Shown: one piece after another, positions 8,958 through 17,460 of the stretch
How the letters are laid out: the number at the start of each line of letters is the position of its first letter
Position numbering within the stretch: position 1 is the first letter of the stretch
From: Pseudomonas simiae
Lineage (GTDB): Bacteria; Pseudomonadota; Gammaproteobacteria; Pseudomonadales; Pseudomonadaceae
NCBI RefSeq assembly: GCF_900111895.1
Contig: NZ_FOKB01000005.1
Span: 213,718-277,717 of the forward strand
Length of the DNA stretch: 64,000 nt
Direction: 5' to 3'
Made by a program: the position numbers and the translations under genes
Notes under the pieces: model-generated
Database searches by the model: none
The model's input: the letters and a program-made list of their open reading frames with translations, nothing else
Told to the model about the DNA's origin: nothing

Positions 8958-10178
8958 ATGAGTCCTGACAGCGTAGTGGTCATTGAACACCACGCTTTTC
9001 AGCGCGCCGTGCTCGTGAAGGCCCTCGGCAATCTGGGGATCGGCCATGTGCAATCGGCAAGCGATGCTGAGCAGGCAATTGGCCTGCTGAAACAACTGCG
9101 TAAGATCGATATTGTTTTTTTCGACCTGGCCGATGGTTCGATCAACCACTCCGAGTTTCTAAAAGTGGCTGCAGAGCGGGGAAACGTCCAGACATTGGTG
9201 GCCTATAGTGAGTTACAGGCCGAACTCTATCGTACCGTGAGGCAGATGAAGACGCTGTATGGTCTGGAGTTGCTGGGCATTCTGGAAAAACCGTTGGACA
9301 TGCAGGATTTGCAGAGGCTGCTGGTAAATTTCAAGCTTCGCCACCAAGCGCTGTCGACGCGCGATCTGTCGGTGCCTGAGTTGATACCTGAAGATCAGGT
9401 GCGGCATGGCTTGGATGTTGGCGAATTCGAAGCCTTGTACCAGCCCAAGTTCAATCTCGTAGAGCAACGACTACTAGGCGTTGAGGCGCTGGTGTGTTGG
9501 CGTCACCCTACGCGAGGGATGTTATTGCCTCGTGAGCTAATGGGCGCTGTTCTGGCTTATAACCTGATTGATCAGATGTTCAAGCAACTACTCGACCAAG
9601 GCATTGCTTTAATGATGCGGTTGCGCGCCCAAGGCATTGAGTTGGGAATGTCATTCAACCTGACGGCCTCCCAATTGGTTGGAAATGAACTGGTCGACTA
9701 CACCATTCAATGTCTGCATAGTTATGATTTGCCAGGTTCGGCCCTGACGTTCGAAGTCGCTGAGAGCAGCCTTCTGGATCTGCCGGCGCCGGCCTTGGCA
9801 AACCTTTTACGTTTGCATGAGGTTGGGTGTGGGTTGTCGATCGATGACTTTGGCCTGGGTTTTTTTTCGCTAAGGCTACTAGCGCAACTCCCCTTAAGCC
9901 AGATCAAGCTTGATGGGGTGTTCGTTCAAGACCTAACCAATCCTGGTAATCGATCTGTGGTCGCCGGCAGTCTCGCGTTAACCCGAGCATTGCAGATAGA
10001 TCTGATTATTGAAGGCGTCGGAAACCAATCGGTGCTCGATACCCTGATTGACTTGGGCTGCAATTTTGGCCAAGGTTTTCACTTGGCGGTCCCGATGTCC
10101 GAGCTCGACTTCTGTAGTTGGCTCGAGCGCTACCAAGAGAGTCAACATCAGGCGGGTGCTAGTAAGTCATCAAAATAA
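8958..10178 (+). CDS. Response-regulator-like REC-EAL protein with an altered EAL signature
   Basis: About 406 residues. The ATG at 8958 has GGGTG six bases upstream; a GTG at 8949 is an alternative. The N-terminal receiver (about 5-125) has E-H in place of the usual acidic pair but keeps an Asp in FFDLADG and the Lys in LEKP. The EAL domain (about 145-390) keeps QPK, the EAL glutamate, FNLT, the FEVAES glutamates, IDDFG, IKLD and GQG. The arginine of E-A-L-x-R is cysteine (EALVCW), and EGVE reads EGVG. The family degrades c-di-GMP to pGpG. These changes suggest weak or no catalysis and a sensing or binding role. It follows the adhesin exporter genes and precedes a Roc-type regulator pair, which fits a RocR-like partner. 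Confidence 0.8.
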   Translation: MSPDSVVVIEHHAFQRAVLVKALGNLGIGHVQSASDAEQAIGLLKQLRKIDIVFFDLADGSINHSEFLKVAAERGNVQTLVAYSELQAELYRTVRQMKTLYGLELLGILEKPLDMQDLQRLLVNFKLRHQALSTRDLSVPELIPEDQVRHGLDVGEFEALYQPKFNLVEQRLLGVEALVCWRHPTRGMLLPRELMGAVLAYNLIDQMFKQLLDQGIALMMRLRAQGIELGMSFNLTASQLVGNELVDYTIQCLHSYDLPGSALTFEVAESSLLDLPAPALANLLRLHEVGCGLSIDDFGLGFFSLRLLAQLPLSQIKLDGVFVQDLTNPGNRSVVAGSLALTRALQIDLIIEGVGNQSVLDTLIDLGCNFGQGFHLAVPMSELDFCSWLERYQESQHQAGASKSSK

Positions 10179-10280
10179 TTCAGGCTGGTGTTTTCTCGAC
10201 GTGAACCTGAGCTAGTTTAAGAGCTTGATGTACCTATCTCTCTGATGCTGCTCATTATGCTGATGAAAAAAGAGGTTCGT

Positions 10281-10907
10281 ATGTTCAAAGTACTGATCGT
10301 TGACGACCATCCGTTTATCCGCTCCTCTGTAAAAATGCTCCTCAACGCTGGGCAAGTGACAGTGGTTGCTGAGGCCGAGAATGGTGTCGAAGCGGTTTAT
10401 CTGGCTCGCAAGCATGTACCGGATTTGATTGTGTTGGATATTTCGATGCCACTGCTCGATGGTCTGCAAGTCATCAGTCGTATCTGCGCCTTGGAAATGC
10501 AGATCAAAATTCTCGTACTGACTTCGCTGGACCCGACCTTTTATGCCCATCGCTGCATGGCCACTGGTGCGTCTGGCTACGTCTCCAAGAGCGATGATCT
10601 TGAGGAGCTCATGCGTGCAGTGAAAGTGATACGCGAGGGCTTCAGCTATTTTCCGGTGCTCTCCAACAGCTCGGTGCGCCCAGGCGATAACCTGGTATCC
10701 GAGCATGAGTTGATCCAACAGCTGTCTAATCGTGAACTGGCAATTCTTCAGCAGCTTGCCCGTGGTTACAGTAACAAGGAAATCGGTGACGCTATGCTGT
10801 TGAGTAACAAGACGATCAGCACCTATAAAACTCGGTTAATTGAAAAGCTCAAGGTTAAGTCGGTGGTTTACCTGGCCGACTTTGCTAAACGACATCAATT
10901 GATCTGA
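10281..10907 (+). CDS. NarL/BvgA-type response regulator (RocA1-like), copy A
   Basis: A 208-residue regulator. ATG 10281 is chosen because GAGG lies six bases upstream. The receiver spans about 1-120 with DD at 10-11, phospho-acceptor Asp53 in VLDISMP, and a Lys in SKSD. A LuxR-type helix-turn-helix follows (about 143-205) with SNRELAILQQLARGYSNKEI and SNKTISTYKTRL. It should be phosphorylated by the BvgS-like kinase encoded next: the stop TGA is followed directly by that gene's ATG. In P. aeruginosa the related RocA1 activates surface fimbriae. Here the nearest targets are adhesin genes, which is an inference from position. Confidence 0.88.
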   Translation: MFKVLIVDDHPFIRSSVKMLLNAGQVTVVAEAENGVEAVYLARKHVPDLIVLDISMPLLDGLQVISRICALEMQIKILVLTSLDPTFYAHRCMATGASGYVSKSDDLEELMRAVKVIREGFSYFPVLSNSSVRPGDNLVSEHELIQQLSNRELAILQQLARGYSNKEIGDAMLLSNKTISTYKTRLIEKLKVKSVVYLADFAKRHQLI

Positions 10908-13900
10908 ATGAGTCGGCTATCGTATTACTTCATTTTTTCTCTCTGGATGGGAGTGTTGGGACTGCCCCATGCCGCCGAGCAGGTCTTTGAGCCATTGACC
11001 TTGCGAGCGCGCGAACCTGCCGCTGATTTCGATGTTGAACTGCCGACCAAGGACTGGCGGTGGTTACGCAATAAAAAGGTTCTGGTTATTGGTGTCGCAC
11101 TCAGCGATCCGGCGCCCGTGGTGGTCTCCTCCGACTCTAATGATTTCGAAGGAGTGACGGCCGATTATGTCGGGCTGCTGACTGAGTCGCTGGGCATTGA
11201 TGTCCAGATCCGACGTTATGATAGCCGGGATCAGGCATTGCAGGCGCTCAGGCTTGGCGAACTCGACCTGTTGTGCGCGGCGCGCAGCGTTGAGTCCGCG
11301 CAGCCCGGCTTGATCATGTCGCGTCCCTACATGTTCGATCAAATGGTTGTGGCAACGAGCCACGGTTCCACCAGTGATTCCCGGCAAGAGTTCGCCGGTC
11401 AGCGGTTGGCAATGTCCAAGCTCTACGCTGAGCCTTCCACAATCCAGGCGCTTTACCCGAAGGCAAAAATTGTTGTCTATCCCTCGGCGCTGGAGGGCAT
11501 CAGTGCAGTTGCCTTTGGTCAGGCGGATGCATTCGTGGGCTCTGAGATCACTTCCAGCTATCTAGTTCGACGAAACTTCTACACCGATCTGCACCTGGGT
11601 CCATCAGTTGATAAAAAGGTCAGCGGTGTCGGTTTTGTCTTGAATGCTGACAACAAGCAGTTGTTGGAAGTGATCGACCAGGCGCTGAATGCGATTCCCG
11701 CTGCCGAAAAACAATCGATTGCCCGGCGTTGGAGGCTGCGCGCCTCAACTGGTCAGAGCCTTGATCTTGGCCTGAGTTTACGAGAGCAGCATTGGCTGGC
11801 AGAGCATCCCTGGTTGCGGGTGGCGGTGATCGACGGCAATCCACCGTTTACCTTTTTTGATCAACATGACCTCTTCCGTGGCCTCAACGCAGATTTGCTG
11901 GAGAAAATCAGCCAGCGCACCAATTTAAAGTTTGAGGTGGTACGCGTAAATAACCTTGATGAGCAGGCGGACCTGTTAGTGAAAGGGCGGGCTGATCTGG
12001 CTCCGACGTTCCAGCACGCCGAGCGAATGGGTGAATTGCTCTACACTCGGCCGTACATGTCTAACCCCGATGTGTTGGTCAGCCGGGTAGGTGAGGGCCA
12101 GCCTCGTAGTTTGGAAGACATGGAGGGCAAGCGCTTGGTAGTCAACCCTGGCAGCTATTGGGCAACCTATGTGCCCAAGCACTACCCGAGCGTTACCCTG
12201 ATACAGGAGGGTAGCCGTGCCGACATGATGGAGATGGTTGCGCAGAACAAAGCAGATGCCGCCATTAGTATCATGCTGGGGTCGCGCTATATGATCTCCA
12301 CTTTCTACCGTGATCGTTTGCGTATCACGCAAACGATGGGTGAGCCTCTCGCTCAATTAAGATTGGCGACTGATCGTAGGTCGCTGGAGCTTTACTCGAT
12401 CCTCGAGAAAACACTACGCAGTTTATCCCGCGAAGAACTCGACGACATTTTTGATCGCTGGCGCGGTGAAGTAATGCTGGACAACCACGGCACGCAGGCC
12501 AGCCAGCGTGCCTTTTTCAAATGGTTAGCAGTAGCGATAGGCCTGCTGCTTGCGGCTGGAGGGTGGATCATTTACCTGCGCCGTCTGATTCAGCGACGTG
12601 CCGCCGCCGAGTACGCCCTTAAAGAACAGATGGACTTCCTTCGCGTGCTGATCGACGGCTTGCCGCACCCCATTTACGTTCGAGACCGACAGACCAGAAT
12701 GCTGCTGTGCAACACCCGCTACCTCAAGGCGGTTGGGCGTACCCGTGAGCAAGTGATCGGCACTACGCTCACTGCTCACGTGGGCATCAAGTCATCAGAC
12801 AGCCGTGCATTCGAGCAGCAATACCATGAGGTCATGGAGGCCGGCCAGGAGCAGATTCAGGATCGTCAATTGGTGCTGGCCGACGGGCAAACAATTGACG
12901 CTTATCATTGGATCCTGCCATTTCGTGACAGTACCGGTGAAGTCAAAGGAATCATTGCAGGTTGGATCGATATCAGCGAGCGAGAGCGACTGCTCCGGGA
13001 GCTCAAGGAGGCCAAGCAGGAAGCCGACGGCGCCAACAGAGCGAAGACAACGTTCTTGGCCACTATGAGCCATGAGCTGCGAACGCCTATAAACGCAGTG
13101 GTGGGCATGCTCGAATTGGCGATGAAAAAAGCCGACCAGGGCATTCTTGATCGTTTTGCCATCAAAGTAGCCGCCAGCGCTGCACGCGGGTTGCTGGAGT
13201 TAATCGGCGATATTTTAGATGTGGCGCGTATTGAATCCGGGCGTTTTACGTTGTCCCCGCAACGGGCTGCTTTTAGAGAGTTGGTGGACGCAGTAGTGCG
13301 GGTGCAGAGTGCCAGTGCGCGCCTGAAGCATCTGCCGCTATTTCTGGACTTCGATGAGCAGGCTGACCGCGACGTACTGATCGACCCAGTGCGTTTCAAG
13401 CAAGTGCTGGCGAACTTGCTGAGCAATGCAATCAAATTTACCGAAAAAGGCGAGGTACTAGTCAGCGTCAAGGCAACGTTCGATGAAGATCACCAGCAAT
13501 TGAGCATTAGGTTACGAGTTCGCGACACCGGAGTCGGTATAAGCGCGGAAGACCAATTGAAACTGTTTGCCCCCTTCAGCCAGGTTGGCAACCATAGCCA
13601 TTTGACGGTCGGTGGTTCGGGGCTGGGTCTAGCTATCAGCCGAACGTTGTGCACTATGATGGATGGTGAGTTAAACCTGAGCAGTGTGCAGGGCTTGGGC
13701 ACGCAAACGGAAGTTGTTTTGACGCTGCCTGTCCTAAAACCGTTGCCCCACAGCCAGCCCGAGCGCACCGAGCCGTTGCCAAGCTGTGCACTGAAGATCC
13801 TTGTGGTGGATGATTATCCAGCCAATCGTTTGTTACTGCTGCAACAGTTAAGTTATCTGGGGCACAGCGTCAAAGACGAACAGGATGGCGCTCATGGATT

Positions 13901-14546
13901 GCGTACTTGGCGCAGCCAGTCCTTTGATGTGGTGATTACCGACTGCAATATGCCAGTGATGAACGGCTATGAACTCGCCAAAGCGATCCGCGATGATGAG
14001 GCAAACTCGCAGAAACCACCCTGTCTGATCCTTGGCTTCACCGCCAACGCACAACCCGATGAGGTCGACCGTTGTATTGAAGCGGGCATGGACGACTGCC
14101 TGTTCAAACCCATCAGCATGAAGGATTTGGCGGCACGCCTATCGAGGGTTGAGTCGTTATTCGAGCCGCAGCCCGATAACGAAGAGGTCGCCGCCTATGA
14201 TGACGAAATCGACCTAGTCAGCCTTGAACAACTGACCTACGGCGATCAAACGTCGATCCGCAGCCTGTTGCAAGATCTGCTCAGCAGTAACGAAGAGGAT
14301 CAAGTACGGCTGCTCAAGCTTTTCAGCCAGAATGACCTCTCCGGGCTTGCTGATTTGGCGCATCGGGTCAAGGGTGGTGCACGCATCGTCAAGGCAAAAC
14401 GCTTGATCCAGTGTTGCGAGCAGCTGCGGATAGATTGCGACGCGCAGGATCCAACACGCTTGACTGAATCAGTGGATGCCCTGTACCAAGCAATGGAGGC
14501 GTTGACGCAGGTGTTGACTCTCCGGATAGCCCAACCCATCGACTGA
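10908..14546 (+). CDS. BvgS-like unorthodox hybrid sensor kinase (RocS-like), copy A, with PAS domain
   Basis: A 1,212-residue kinase with a signal peptide (first ~23 residues). Two tandem periplasmic Venus-flytrap (SBP_bac_3-type) domains lie at about 55-280 and 295-525. A membrane helix (about 535-560) and a cytoplasmic PAS domain (about 575-690) follow. HisKA has His722 in TMSHELRTP, and the HATPase has NLLSNAIKF and the G boxes GVGIS and GSGLGLA. The receiver (about 962-1085) has Asp1012 in ITDCNMP, and the C-terminal Hpt has His1152 in LAHRVKGGA. This is the full four-step phosphorelay architecture of BvgS. Its likely partner is the regulator encoded immediately upstream. It differs from copy B in having a PAS domain. 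Confidence 0.9.
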   Translation: MSRLSYYFIFSLWMGVLGLPHAAEQVFEPLTLRAREPAADFDVELPTKDWRWLRNKKVLVIGVALSDPAPVVVSSDSNDFEGVTADYVGLLTESLGIDVQIRRYDSRDQALQALRLGELDLLCAARSVESAQPGLIMSRPYMFDQMVVATSHGSTSDSRQEFAGQRLAMSKLYAEPSTIQALYPKAKIVVYPSALEGISAVAFGQADAFVGSEITSSYLVRRNFYTDLHLGPSVDKKVSGVGFVLNADNKQLLEVIDQALNAIPAAEKQSIARRWRLRASTGQSLDLGLSLREQHWLAEHPWLRVAVIDGNPPFTFFDQHDLFRGLNADLLEKISQRTNLKFEVVRVNNLDEQADLLVKGRADLAPTFQHAERMGELLYTRPYMSNPDVLVSRVGEGQPRSLEDMEGKRLVVNPGSYWATYVPKHYPSVTLIQEGSRADMMEMVAQNKADAAISIMLGSRYMISTFYRDRLRITQTMGEPLAQLRLATDRRSLELYSILEKTLRSLSREELDDIFDRWRGEVMLDNHGTQASQRAFFKWLAVAIGLLLAAGGWIIYLRRLIQRRAAAEYALKEQMDFLRVLIDGLPHPIYVRDRQTRMLLCNTRYLKAVGRTREQVIGTTLTAHVGIKSSDSRAFEQQYHEVMEAGQEQIQDRQLVLADGQTIDAYHWILPFRDSTGEVKGIIAGWIDISERERLLRELKEAKQEADGANRAKTTFLATMSHELRTPINAVVGMLELAMKKADQGILDRFAIKVAASAARGLLELIGDILDVARIESGRFTLSPQRAAFRELVDAVVRVQSASARLKHLPLFLDFDEQADRDVLIDPVRFKQVLANLLSNAIKFTEKGEVLVSVKATFDEDHQQLSIRLRVRDTGVGISAEDQLKLFAPFSQVGNHSHLTVGGSGLGLAISRTLCTMMDGELNLSSVQGLGTQTEVVLTLPVLKPLPHSQPERTEPLPSCALKILVVDDYPANRLLLLQQLSYLGHSVKDEQDGAHGLRTWRSQSFDVVITDCNMPVMNGYELAKAIRDDEANSQKPPCLILGFTANAQPDEVDRCIEAGMDDCLFKPISMKDLAARLSRVESLFEPQPDNEEVAAYDDEIDLVSLEQLTYGDQTSIRSLLQDLLSSNEEDQVRLLKLFSQNDLSGLADLAHRVKGGARIVKAKRLIQCCEQLRIDCDAQDPTRLTESVDALYQAMEALTQVLTLRIAQPID

Positions 14547-14910
14547 TCGACTCTCTGATCACGCCCCAAGGTCTCTGATTTGAATTTTTCTCAGGGAAAT
14601 TTCCTACATTGTGGTGAGGAAAATCCCCGGATAATTTGGCACGACAATCAAAAAGAACACTCTTCCACCAAAGCCTCAACGGAATGATCCCATCTTTCAT
14701 TGACGGTGTAGCTACAAGTACCAGCAATGCAAAGTGCAATTGATTTGCACGGCAACGTTAATGAACCTCCGTAAGGGATGACATGAACACGGCTGTTCCC
14801 CCAAGGCAGTGGTTGAGGTCCATGAGCCTCATTGGAGTAGTCATTGACTACCGCCAGCAATAAGGACTTATCGACCGTTCGATTTGCAACCAAATTGTGG
14901 AGAATCAGTG
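14547..14910. other. Intergenic region with a palindromic site, upstream of the REC-EAL gene
   Basis: This 364-base AT-rich gap contains no convincing gene. Its clearest feature is the palindrome at 14593-14606, annotated separately. A further GAGGAAAATCCCC follows it. Likely promoter region for the REC-EAL gene at 14911. Confidence 0.6.
14593..14606. promoter_or_regulatory. Palindromic candidate operator AGGGAAATTTCCTA
   Basis: GGAAATTTCC is a perfect palindrome, flanked as AGGGAAATTTCCTA and followed by CA. It shares the TAGGAAA/TTTCCTA-type half-site and the trailing CTACA with the site at 17303-17316. The half-sites resemble the inverted heptads bound by BvgA-family regulators, and two such regulators are encoded here. 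Binding is an inference. Confidence 0.35.
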
Positions 14911-16137
14911 ATGCAAGTGTTACCCCTGCGAGTGCTGGTGCTTGAGGGCCAGCTTTTCCAGCAAATTGTCACCGTCAACCTGTTGAAGGAGCTTGGCTGT
15001 CAGGAGGTGTTTAGTGCATCCAATGGTGATCAGGCTCTTGAGACGCTACAGCGGGTAGGCCCCGTGGACATTGTTGTATGTGACCTTCGAATGGAAGGCA
15101 TAGATGGCCTGGAGTTCCTGCATCGCGTAGCCCGAGCCGGCCTAGTGGGCACGGTAATACTTAGCAGTACCTTGGCGAAGGACATGCGCGAAGCCGCGCG
15201 GCAACTGGTGAAACTACTGGGATTACCCCTGTTGGGAGACTTGGAAAAACCACTGCGCGGCGAAGCCTTAAGCGAGCTTTTGCTCAAACACTTGAGCGAT
15301 CCTAGAATTGGACCAACGAGTTTCAAATCCTTGGAGGTAGCGCAAACCAGCGAAGTCCGGTCGGCTATGAGTCGTCAACAAATGGAGACGTATTTCCAGC
15401 CCAAAGTCAATTTGCTTAATGGTGATGTCATCGGCGTCGAGGCGCTTACTCGGTGGAATCATCCGACCCAAGGCGTGGTTTTACCGGCGGTCTTCATGCC
15501 TGCCATTGAAAGTTGCGGGTTGCTGAATGAGTTGTTATTCAGCCAGATCAAGCACGGCATGGCGCTGGCACGTGAGGCCTCTAACCGCGGGTATGTGTTG
15601 AATATTGCGTTCAACCTGGAACCGGTTCAGCTCTCCAATCCTGAGCTGGTGTCCATCATTCGAGGCATCTTGTGCAGCTTCGGGCTACCGGCTTCTATCC
15701 TGACATTTGAATTGACTGAAAGCGGCTTGCTCGAAGCGTCGGCTACTTGTCTGGAAAGCCTCTTGCGGTTACGTATGATGGGCTGCCGGTTATCCATCGA
15801 TGACTTCGGCGTGGGTTTTTCCTCCCTACAGCGTTTGTGCCAATTGCCTTTTAACGAGATCAAGCTGGATAGGGAGTTCCTCAGAGGGCTGGGCCATGAC
15901 CCGCGGAGTACGGCGGTGATCAAGTGCACACTTGAGCTAGGCAGAGCGCTTGGCATGTCGGTAGTCATCGAGGGTATCGAAAAACAAGAGCAATATCAGC
16001 AGTTGCTGGAGTTAGGTTGTGTTCAGGGGCAGGGCTATTTTTTTGCAAGACCCATGACCGGGCAAAGTTTTTTGACTTGGTTGGAAAAGCGCGCCTCCAC
16101 TGGAAAGCGCGCCTGGCAGCCTGCTGAACTGGTTTAG
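14911..16137 (+). CDS. REC-EAL response regulator, probable c-di-GMP phosphodiesterase (RocR-like)
   Basis: A 408-residue protein. ATG 14911 is preceded by GGAG with an 8-base spacer. The receiver covers about 5-125, with Asp in VVCDLRMEG and Lys in LEKP; the first acidic position is Glu (VLVLEGQ). The EAL domain (about 150-400) has all expected catalytic signatures: QPK, EALTR, FNLE, FELTES, DDFGVGFSSL, IKLDR, IEGIEK and GQGY. It should therefore hydrolyse c-di-GMP when activated, as RocR does. It lies 364 bases after the BvgS-like gene and 12 bases before a small receiver gene. Part of its 3' sequence is repeated as a decayed copy at 22139-22310. Confidence 0.88.
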   Translation: MQVLPLRVLVLEGQLFQQIVTVNLLKELGCQEVFSASNGDQALETLQRVGPVDIVVCDLRMEGIDGLEFLHRVARAGLVGTVILSSTLAKDMREAARQLVKLLGLPLLGDLEKPLRGEALSELLLKHLSDPRIGPTSFKSLEVAQTSEVRSAMSRQQMETYFQPKVNLLNGDVIGVEALTRWNHPTQGVVLPAVFMPAIESCGLLNELLFSQIKHGMALAREASNRGYVLNIAFNLEPVQLSNPELVSIIRGILCSFGLPASILTFELTESGLLEASATCLESLLRLRMMGCRLSIDDFGVGFSSLQRLCQLPFNEIKLDREFLRGLGHDPRSTAVIKCTLELGRALGMSVVIEGIEKQEQYQQLLELGCVQGQGYFFARPMTGQSFLTWLEKRASTGKRAWQPAELV

Positions 16138-16149
16138 AAGGATATAAGA

Positions 16150-16575
16150 ATGCCCACACGCTCTTTCCGCATATTGATTGCCGATCACGACCAACTTCAA
16201 CGCTTGAACATCGAGCGGATGCTCAATCACTGTGGCTACCATCGAGTAGCACCTGTCTCCTCGTTGGAGGAGTTACTGTTGATGATCGAACATACCATTG
16301 ATCCCTTCGATCTGCTTCTCATCAACAGCGCATTTGTAGGGACTCCCACGCTCGACCTTGAAGCGTTCTGCCATAACTCCCCGAGCGTGCACCACGCGTT
16401 GATTTACGACGGGTTGCCCATACCGCTGCCAGACGCCGAAGGAGAACCACCGACCCGAGTGATTAAAAAGCTGCCTGGTGTTCCCGATATTGCGTTCATC
16501 AAAGGCTTTATGGACCAGATCGACTCGCCGCAGCCAATACCCGCATGCTACTTTTTTCGGACACTTGGCCGCTGA
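16150..16575 (+). CDS. Small stand-alone receiver-like protein, probably degenerate
   Basis: A 141-residue product with GGA seven bases before ATG 16150, just 12 bases after the REC-EAL stop. Residues 6-115 follow a receiver pattern: RILIADHDQLQR at strand 1 with an acidic D-H-D, FDLLLINSAF at strand 3 where the phospho-acceptor Asp is replaced by Asn, and VIKKLPG near the Lys position. The last residues (after about 125) look unlike a receiver end, and the downstream sequence suggests a frameshifted or shortened 3' end. A decayed copy of this gene is seen near 22320-22400. Function unknown. It might be a non-phosphorylatable partner in the Roc-like pathway. Confidence 0.6.
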   Translation: MPTRSFRILIADHDQLQRLNIERMLNHCGYHRVAPVSSLEELLLMIEHTIDPFDLLLINSAFVGTPTLDLEAFCHNSPSVHHALIYDGLPIPLPDAEGEPPTRVIKKLPGVPDIAFIKGFMDQIDSPQPIPACYFFRTLGR

Positions 16576-16679
16576 CTATGTGGCGCGCGCATTCGTCAGG
16601 TTCTTCTCTACTCAGTCACAGCTCAACCCGTGCTCCTAGCGTTGGCTCTAATAACCTAGTGTGCGCACGGATCAGTGTA

Positions 16680-16890
16680 TTGAATCGCTCTCAGGCTTCA
16701 AGCAGCTCGACAATTTCATATCGAGGTTCTTCGAAGCGTCGTGTGAAAAATTTCCAAGGCGTTTAACTGGCGGGAAAATTCGGGCAAGCCGTCAAAGCGT
16801 TTAACGATCACCGTCATTCTGATTTGATTGTTCTGCATCGTCGAATTCGTCTGCAAAAAAGCGAAGTCTGAGCAGCTGCGCGCTCGTGCG
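16680..16890 (-). pseudogene. Decayed copy of the minus-strand receiver gene at 22433-22816
   Basis: On the minus strand the sequence encodes VKRFDGLPEFSRQLNA and IFHTTLRRTS, clearly matching the start of the intact paralogue (GKRFDGLLEFSRQLND, IFHMTLRKTS). After RTS the frame shifts: the expected EIVELLEAG is still readable in another frame but ends in a stop. The rest of the gene is missing. This is the counterpart of the duplication described for 22139-22885. Confidence 0.75.
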
Positions 16891-16904
16891 GCTCCCAATG
16901 ACCC

Positions 16905-17132
16905 ACGCAGGAATTCAAGGCCGAACCAGTAAGACAAGTCATTGAGCGCAGATACTCCGTGCGGAAACAGCCGAGCGCCTCGGTGTTTCAACCCACAGCC
17001 TCCGCAAGTAAGTTAAATCCGTGACGCCTTACAAAACCGAGAACAGGCCAGCGAACTGCTTGAAGCCATAAGCGAGATTTTACGGCTGCGAGCCCAAATG
17101 CGGCGCTTGGATGAAGAGCGCGACATATTAAG
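16905..17132 (+). mobile_element. Relic of an IS3-family orfA (transposase helix-turn-helix subunit)
   Basis: Translated piecewise, the region gives QEFKAEPVRQVIERRYSV, then after a frameshift AETAERLGVSTHSLRK and a stop, then ELLEAISEILRLRAQMRRL with DEERDIL. This order is typical of IS3-group OrfA. At least two frame changes and a stop make it non-functional. No orfB or terminal inverted repeats are recognisable. It abuts one end of the segmental duplication, so it may mark how the duplication or rearrangement arose. Confidence 0.75.
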
Positions 17133-17302
17133 CCTGTCGGACCTCATTTCGTTGTTTGAGACTTTTCTGTTGAGTAACGCCCTTGCGCCGCTTCTGGAGT
17201 TGACTAATCCAGCGATGTAATGCGGATTAGATCAACCCGATGAGTGGCTTTCGTTTTCAAATGGTTGTCCGGTTTCATTAGATCACCAGATGTACGCGAG
17301 CT

Positions 17303-17316
17303 TAGGAAAAATCCTA
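17303..17316. promoter_or_regulatory. Inverted-heptad candidate operator TAGGAAAAATCCTA
   Basis: Two adjoining heptads, TAGGAAA and AATCCTA, form an imperfect palindrome followed by CAG. It lies 60 bases upstream of the small peptide start at 17377 and resembles the palindrome at 14593-14606. A BvgA/RocA-type regulator is the obvious candidate ligand, by inference only. Confidence 0.35.
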
Positions 17317-17376
17317 CAGAAACTCCTAGTCTTAATCCGTATGAATGTAGGCAGGCCAAAAATATAGGAGCTAGGT

Positions 17377-17460
17377 ATGGGGTGGCAGTGGAGTGTATTT
17401 ACGTTCGTGCTGACAATTAGTTGGATTGTTTTTGTAGCGCTGTGTATGTATAAATTTTAG
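17377..17460 (+). CDS. Possible 27-residue single-span membrane peptide
   Basis: ATG 17377 is preceded by AGGAG with a six-base spacer, a near-ideal ribosome binding site in an otherwise gene-poor region. The predicted peptide starts MGWQWSVF and ends CMYKF. It is almost entirely hydrophobic and aromatic with no charge except the penultimate-region Lys, so it should span the inner membrane once. No homologue is recognised. It lies between the IS3 relic and the autotransporter gene, downstream of a palindromic site. The good start signal argues for a real gene; the short length argues for caution. Confidence 0.45.
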   Translation: MGWQWSVFTFVLTISWIVFVALCMYKF

